From: Nectonema munidae
Taxonomy: Eukaryota > Nematomorpha > Nectonematoida > Nectonematidae
Direction of reading: 5' to 3'
DNA length: 64,000 bases
Assembly (NCBI GenBank): GCA_030549495.1
Contig: JAUIRK010000894.1
Location: 496,001-560,000 of the forward strand
Part shown: piece after piece, positions 58,380 through 64,000 of the stretch
Layout of the letters: each line of letters opens with the position of its first letter
How positions within the stretch are numbered: position 1 is the stretch's first letter
The notes under the pieces: model-generated
Databases searched by the model: none
What the model was told of the DNA's origin: nothing
The model's input: only the letters and a program-made list of their open reading frames with translations
Program-made: the position numbers and the translations under genes

Positions 58380-58517
58380 TTAAACCATTAAGTCCCAATG
58401 TTCCCATTTGGGAACATAAGTAATTTCACCTTCGTCTGCTTTTTTCAATGACTTTGAATATAAATCGTCTGCGTTTTTTTAAATATCGTCTGATTTCTAT
58501 GGGACTTAATGGGTTAA
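58380..58517. mobile_element. piggyBac-type MITE with TGTTCCCA dyad, copy 2
   Basis: TTAA flanks at 58380-58383 and 58514-58517. The ends ACCATTAAGTCCCA and TGGGACTTAATGGG match at 13 of 14 positions. The same palindrome, TGTTCCCATTTGGGAACA, and two CGTCTGC motifs occur as in copy 1. The well-preserved ends suggest recent movement. It lies 138 bp upstream of PP1 exon 3. Confidence 0.92.
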
Positions 58518-58654
58518 TGTAGTTCTAGGGGACAAAACAAAATTTTGAAGTCTTAGTTTCTAACAAAAATAATTAAAAAGTAAATTATCACATAGTATAC
58601 TTTTGTTCCAATTTTCGCGAATGCTTTATAATATCTTCTTATTTTCGTTTATAG

Positions 58655-58885
58655 GAGATATTCACGGCCAATTTTCAGATCTCTTGCGATTATTCAGCAG
58701 AGGTGGATTTCCTCCTTCTTCTAATTACCTATTTTTGGGCGACTACGTTGACAGGGGACCACACTCCCTGGAAACGATTTGTCTTCTCCTCTGCTACAAA
58801 ATCAAATACCCAGAAAATTTCTTTCTCCTGCGCGGAAATCATGAGTGCGCAAGCATCAATCGCATATACGGCTTCTACGACGAAT
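58655..58885 (+). CDS. PPP1C: Protein phosphatase 1 catalytic subunit, exon 3
   Basis: The exon starts after CGTTTATAG and ends before GTAATC, phase 1 on both sides. It is 231 nt, the size I recall for exon 3 of vertebrate PPP1C. It completes Gly and reads [20 protein letters not shown], then [20 protein letters not shown] and [18 protein letters not shown]. Metal and phosphate ligands visible are Asp64 and His66 (GDIHGQ), Asp92 and Arg96 (GDYVDRG) and Asn124/His125 (RGNHE). Changes from the near-invariant family sequence include LFEYGG to LFSRGG (Glu77, Tyr78), RGKQSL to RGPHSL (Lys98, Gln99) and LLLAYK to LLLCYK (human numbering). These are surface positions, so catalysis should be kept. 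An intron-read-through frame continues past the donor and should be ignored. Confidence 0.95.
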
Positions 58886-60307
58886 GTAATCATCATACTT
58901 TAATTTTTACTCTTCACTTTACTCATAAAATCCTTTCCTAGACATGTGAACCTGAGCCCAGCGGGGACCCCGATTTTTCCCGTTCCCTTCGGGGAAGGTT
59001 TTAACCCCGTTATCGGGCAATTGATAGAAAATTTGATCGTCGATATTCTGCAAATATATACATTATTTACAAAATCTTTATTATCTTCATTATATTTTTG
59101 TAAATATATAAATTATTTACTTTTCACTATGATTTCAAAAATTTGGGTTTGGTTGCACAAAATCTCCTATGAAATAGAAATTTATTTCGTATCACACGGT
59201 CTCACTAATCGATGCGTCGTGGAAATCGCCATTTTTTCACTATTCACTGCGTCGTCGAAAAAAAATTGTCGGTGCGTTTCAGCTTCTTTTCCTGTTCCTG
59301 ATTCTTCTTTCTTCAAAATGGCCTTTCCTTTTCCTCTGATCTATTTTTTCTAATTATTCTCTTTATAGACTTATAAGGCTTTACGAATAGGTTTTAACAA
59401 AATTACAAAATACTATCAAAATATATATTTTTAGAATTATATCTTAATGCAACTCTCAATCAGAAATATTGTTTAGTTCCGGTTCAAATATTGTAAACAG
59501 TAAACGAAGTAGCTTGAATCTAGAAAAAGTTGAAGAGTTAATTTTTTTTGAGCAAAATAATAAATCATAATGAAAGTTAGCTTAAATAAAAAGGTTTATT
59601 TCATCTTTTTGTTTCATGAAATACTTTTATATTTGATCATTGAAAAAGTTATTCCCTGCGGGAAGAGCATCTCCGTGACCCGACCTAAAAATTCACTTCC
59701 CGCTGTGCTTTGATGTCAACCCTTTTGCGCAGTTTTGTTTTCAATGAAAAAATGTGCATAACATCCAAAAAAGTAAATGTAATCTTTATTCAAAGTTATT
59801 TGTGGGAAACAAATGTTTAAATATATTTAAGGTTTTCTTTTTAAAGACCGATTTTCTTCAAATAGTTTTGAGAATTTTTGTCAATACATAATCTTTTACA
59901 ATTCCCTCAATACTTAAGTTTCATTTTTGGTTCCTGTACTATCCATATTCAATTTAAATGAATAGAATCTTCATTAATTGCCTCATTGCTAATTAATATT
60001 TTCAAATATGATGGGGAGGGGGTGATTCAAACATTGATTTATGAAATCTAACCATTATTATTATTCCTTAACTTGTATCACTTCATTATTACTCTTAATC
60101 AAATTCATTTTTTGAACAAAACAAGAGTTTTGTAGTGAATTTTCACCGTAAAAATTCAAATTAAAACTAGTTCATGTTTAACAAATCCAATTACCATAAA
60201 AAAAATTAAACACCGTAACGTCTTATAAGAACAGAACGCAGATGTTTGCAAATTTTGGCAGCCAAATTTTATATCAATTTTAAATTCAAAAATTTTTGAT
60301 GAATGCA
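58886..60307. other. PP1 intron 3, left part
   Basis: No element recognised. A frame of 135 codons is open at 58946-59353 but has no domain. Its opening is less AT-rich than the surroundings. Confidence 0.4.
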
Positions 60308-60366
60308 TTTTTTATATAAGTTATGTAAAAATATTTTTAAAGTGACCTCAAAAATGAAATTATTAT
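60308..60366. repeat. Left arm of a perfect 59-bp inverted repeat
   Basis: Identical to the reverse complement of 62899-62957 at all 59 positions (core AAGTGACCTCAAAAATGAAA). The arms lie 2,532 bp apart with PP1 exon 4 between them. The arm continues into a GGTGGAGGCGTTAGTGC segment that resembles a SINE head. Confidence 0.92.
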
Positions 60367-60667
60367 TATGGTGGAGGCGTTAGTGCTACAATGGTGAAAG
60401 AGAAAATAAACAATTCAGAGCTATAGTTCTGCGCCATTCCCAAATTATTAAGGACGGTTTATACGTAGCAACAGCAGTCATTTTGTGAATTAAAGCTAAG
60501 TAGTAAAAAAAGTTAGTCTAAAGAAAATAAAAATTTACTTCATATTATGTACTAGAACACTCTATTATATAAGAAAATCTAATATCTCAGTCTCTGCAGA
60601 TTTTCTGAAATTCTCCACGTATAATTTCACATACTAACATCTTTCCTCATATACCAAATTAACTGAT

Positions 60668-60779
60668 TTAACAGTTTAGAGATCTAATTCGAAAATTGTT
60701 GACTTTACAAAAAATTTTAATACAAATCTTCTGCTTTACATTAGATATCGTCTGATTAATCTGTTCTTTGAGCAGTTAA
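60668..60779. mobile_element. Worn piggyBac-type MITE, relative of 43745
   Basis: TTAA at 60668-60671 and 60776-60779. Inside, GACTTTACAAAAA, AATACAAATCTTCTGCTTTACA and ATCGTCTGAT match the MITE at 43745. Its terminal repeats are poor, so the element is degenerate. Confidence 0.6.
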
Positions 60780-62530
60780 TATAAAACTACCTAAAATTAA
60801 GAAATCTGCGTCCTATAACTTGAACTATGGGGTTATTTGGTTAAAAGTTATGGTTGGTCGCCACTCAAAAGCCATTTTACACATTTGATCGAAAAGAGTT
60901 ATTTCTCTTCCCACGTTCTTACTTTGTGTGAGTGAATGTAGGTCAGTGCAGATTCACTGTGCTGAACTTTCCATAATAAGCATCTATTCCAAAATTGTTA
61001 AGTGCATATTTTGTAGTTTTGAACCAACGAGTGTAAATGGGAGAACATTAGGCTACATAGCAAAAGCAGAGTTAGTTAATGACTAAATACTATTGATTTA
61101 TGCTTTAATAATTTATCGTAGGCCACGCTGAAAGGGTGTGCAGTTTACTATAGCAAAGAATGACATCGCTAAAAACAAGTCAAGAGTATAATATAATCGT
61201 GAGTTTGCTAAATATATGTATTTCTAACATTTTCTGATATGTATCCCTTATCGCTCAATTTCATGTTGTGTGACGTGGATATATATATTTCTATATCTAT
61301 GTGTTATAAGATTCAAATGCGCCAATATGGGTTTGGAAAGTTCGCTTAGGATTGTATCTTTTTCTTAACTTTAAAATGTAGCAAAGGTGAACGAGTGTAG
61401 GGCACTTGCAAACTGGACATTTGCCTAAATATATGTAAAAAAGGACTCAAATATCCATCTACGCAATTAACTGTTTAAAATTTAACCAGCTAATTAACAA
61501 TTTAACTAAGTACTAACTAACTAATTATCTTAATCCTGTGAATATCTAACTTATGAATATTTTATGGAATAAATCAAAAATGATATTTAAATGCTTGAGC
61601 AAATGCTCTTTTCTATATTTATTAACTGGACAAATATGCAGCTTGATGACCGGTAATTTGACTTGCTGCAATTTAATCCATCATAATTTATAAGCTTTTT
61701 CACCCCTGAAAATCAAAAGATTTATATCGTTGTCTCAAAACACTCGCACACATGTGTATAAACAAATATCGAAGAAATATCATATTTAGATTTATGGTTT
61801 CCAACCCTGCGGTTGGCAATGAATTTTCTTTGTAGATCCAAGATAGAGTTAACATCTAGCTGTTAGCCAATCATCTTATTAAAGTAAGAGATTATTTGAG
61901 TGTATATTAATCTAAATCTGAAAGAAAACAACTATGCATGCCCTGTCTCATAAAACAAATACATGTTTTGAACAAGGTGTACACAAATGCATAATTCTAT
62001 TTATATTGAACCGTAAATCTATTTCATGAAATCATGATATTAAGGATTTTGTCTCGTATTCTCGTGGAGTTGATGATGACGTTGAAATATGGAGTCACCA
62101 TTAGAAGAAGGTTGGGAACGCTAGAAGATCAATTTGCTAATAAATTGTTGTCCACCTTTTTGAAAAGTCCCCACTACTTTTGAGTTCAATATGTCTGTAA
62201 ATAGCTAAGCAAAGTAGATCTTGTCTTCCATCCATGGGTAATATACATGAGGTGGATTTATAAGTCGTCTTATAGGATCCATGAAAAAAGGAAAGGGGCC
62301 TATGAATATTTATATTAACGCTTTCAGGCACAATTCGTCATCAGTGTGACCAGAAAAATAAAATAGCCTGTTCTAAGTTATAGCAAAATATGTCAGTCTC
62401 AAAATTATTTCTGTTGAAGAGATGATGAGCGAATCACTAAAAGTGTTAGTAATATCCTAAATAAATAACTTGTTTTATTCGTATAATCTTTATTTGATAT
62501 TACAGTATGTTCATTTGATTCTTGTTGTAG
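60780..62530. other. PP1 intron 3, right part
   Basis: No gene or element recognised before exon 4. Short open frames on the minus strand near 62137-62331 are not convincing. Confidence 0.4.
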
Positions 62531-62635
62531 GCAAGAGAAGATATTCTGTCAAGTTATGGAAAACTTTCACCGACTGCTTCAATTGTTTGCCTATTGCAGC
62601 GATTATAGATGAAAAAATTTTTTGTTGCCATGGAG
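62531..62635 (+). CDS. PPP1C: Protein phosphatase 1 catalytic subunit, exon 4
   Basis: The exon starts after TTGTTGTAG and ends before GTATAT, phase 1 on both sides. It is 105 nt, the size I recall for exon 4 of vertebrate PPP1C. It reads [20 protein letters not shown], then [15 protein letters not shown]. His173 (CCHGG), a metal ligand, is present. Ile169, part of the pocket that docks RVxF-type regulatory subunits, is also present. Family sequence is [23 protein letters not shown], so only two of these residues differ. The next exon (LSPDLQSM...) was not found in the 1.36 kb left in the window. Intron 4 therefore runs beyond the edge. Confidence 0.95.
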
Positions 62636-62739
62636 GTATATTTAATTATCATTATTCATTGAATATGAATGCGTACAACATCTATTCTCAAAGTCACAAG
62701 ATGTCTTTACTGGTAAAGACGAGTTGTGCTTACTTAATA

Positions 62740-62880
62740 AGATTAAGTAAAGTATAGGTATCTTGGAGGGCTTTCATTGACAAGACATAGTTCAGTCGCT
62801 TCTTATCTTACTATGGGGGTGAAAGGTTTGATGCTGAATCGAACCCAAGACTTTGTGATGTAGTGTTCACTTTTAAGGCT
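62740..62880 (-). mobile_element. tRNA-derived SINE copy near PP1 exon 4
   Basis: The minus-strand B box GGGTTCGATTC (around 62835-62845) is followed by a body related to the 51-kb SINE (CAAAGTCTTGGGTTCGATTC is shared). The 5' side runs into the right arm of the 59-bp inverted repeat. The ends are not sharply defined. Confidence 0.55.
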
Positions 62881-62898
62881 TGGTAAAAAAATTTTTAT

Positions 62899-62957
62899 AT
62901 AATAATTTCATTTTTGAGGTCACTTTAAAAATATTTTTACATAACTTATATAAAAAA
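62899..62957. repeat. Right arm of the perfect 59-bp inverted repeat
   Basis: Reverse complement of 60308-60366 without mismatch. It lies 263 bp downstream of the exon 4 donor. Confidence 0.92.
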
Positions 62958-64000
62958 AGATAAAAATTTGAGCCATTTTATTTCAGGCCAAGCAGACGAT
63001 TATGACTAATCCCTATTGAATTCCATTGAAAATTTAATTTCGTCTGCGTTCCTCTATGGAACGATAACCCAGAAGATATAATTTAAGATATATGTGTATT
63101 TTTAAATCATCGTTATATAGGATTTCTTATTTTCTTATTTAATTTCCTCATATCACCCCAGAGAAAGATTAAAAAATAGTTGATTGCCGGGAAAGCGAGA
63201 ACTAATAATAATTATTCCCTTAAGTTCTTAGAAAATAAACAAACAAAAATTCAGGAACACTAGTGCTAACCAAAAACTATCTGAAATATCTATACTTCTG
63301 TATAACTCACATTATGTAGGCAGGGGATTGTTTCTCATATAATTGCATTATTTAGTGATATGCCTGAAATATCTATACCTCTGTGCTACTTTTATTTGTG
63401 TTGATATTTACGAGTGTCTTGCAAAGAAATTTAAAATTAGGCGACGAGCCGAATAAAAATTGTCTTTTTTGACTGACTGCTTACGCTGATAAATGAGATG
63501 GCGTACTCATGGGAGCGAAGAACAACTCTCTAATAGCGTATATGATGTACTTATCAAGTATACAAACAATTTGCATTAAATTCTTAGTCCAAGCTCCACT
63601 TCTGTTATACCCATGTCAGCATGTTTCTATTTTTTGTTTTAATATAATTGTTAACCAATGATTCAATTAAGGATTTTAACCGGCTAACAACCAAATTTAT
63701 CAGAGGATATCTAATGTAAAGCACAAGATTTGTATTAAAAAGCATTTAAAAACGCAGACTATTCATATTGTTGAAGACATTGTTTGAAGTGTACTAAAAC
63801 TATTGTGTCGTCTGTGAGGCGTTGGAGAGTAATTGCATCAAGCATATTTGACGTATGGGCTATGGGCAATGATTTTATTGTAAGTATCACCTCTATACTA
63901 GATACCCACATAATGAACATTTAGAAAATTCCATGCCATGTTTTCAATGGACGAAACTTTTGGGATAAAGGATTTCACAAAGCAAGCTTTACAATTCTTG
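62958..64000. other. Start of PP1 intron 4 region, with MITE relics
   Basis: 62987-63068 has the features of a piggyBac-type MITE (AGCAGACGA, CGTCTGCG, then the dyad CGTTCCTCTATGGAACG and GATAACCC) but no clean TTAA flanks. At 63676, TTAA and CCGGCTAACAACC begin an inverted copy of the 43745/60668 family that fades after about 63750. No further PP1 exon was found. Confidence 0.5.

Noticed and set aside
58886-59353. Open frames running past PP1 exon 3, and the 135-codon frame at 58946
   Set aside because: The homology stops exactly at a GT donor in the same place as in other PP1 genes and resumes at 62531. The later frame has no recognisable domain.

Overview
The window is AT-rich eukaryotic DNA (roughly 70% A+T by eye) with introns, no operons and very dense transposon debris. 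It looks like an intergenic and intronic stretch of an invertebrate genome. An arthropod such as a copepod would fit the mix of piggyBac, hAT and CR1/Jockey-type LINEs with a PP1 gene, but that placement is inference; nothing in the sequence names the species.

The one host gene I can support is a protein phosphatase 1 catalytic subunit on the + strand. Three consecutive coding exons (42163-42294, 58655-58885, 62531-62635) have correct splice sites and phase-1 junctions throughout. They encode the N-terminal half of the enzyme with all visible catalytic residues intact. Exon 1 and the C-terminal exons were not found. Intron 2 is 16.36 kb and intron 3 is 3.65 kb, so nearly the whole right third of the window is intron. 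Those introns hold an antisense LINE, an antisense piggyBac with both ends preserved, hAT and piggyBac MITEs, SINEs and a perfect 59-bp inverted repeat that brackets exon 4.

Left part (1-8.2 kb): two piggyBac transposase copies, a short tandem duplication, an inverted pair of piggyBac-style ends, a decayed collagen Gly-X-Y exon, and a degenerate tandem-repeat field. 8.98-13.44 kb: an almost complete LINE with overlapping ORF1 (three zinc knuckles) and ORF2 (endonuclease and reverse transcriptase), carrying only about four disabling changes, and a (CTTT)n tail. 13.5-25 kb: hAT transposase remains on both strands, an unclassified dispersed repeat present as an inverted pair plus a third copy, and a hAT MITE. 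25.4-31.1 kb: an unidentified GC-richer island, a 626-bp hAT element, and a fossil Ty3/gypsy element with both LTRs. 32.4-38.4 kb: a nested stack of minus-strand LINEs, one carrying a SINE and a second LINE tail inside it.

The most unusual theme is a set of short TTAA-flanked (piggyBac-type) MITEs near 4.3, 23.8, 39.0, 41.4, 43.8, 57.3-58.5, 60.7 and 63 kb. Most carry a perfect or near-perfect palindrome just inside the terminal repeat. The palindrome differs between families, while an internal CGTCTGC motif is shared across several of them. This modular layout is not explained by ordinary feature types.
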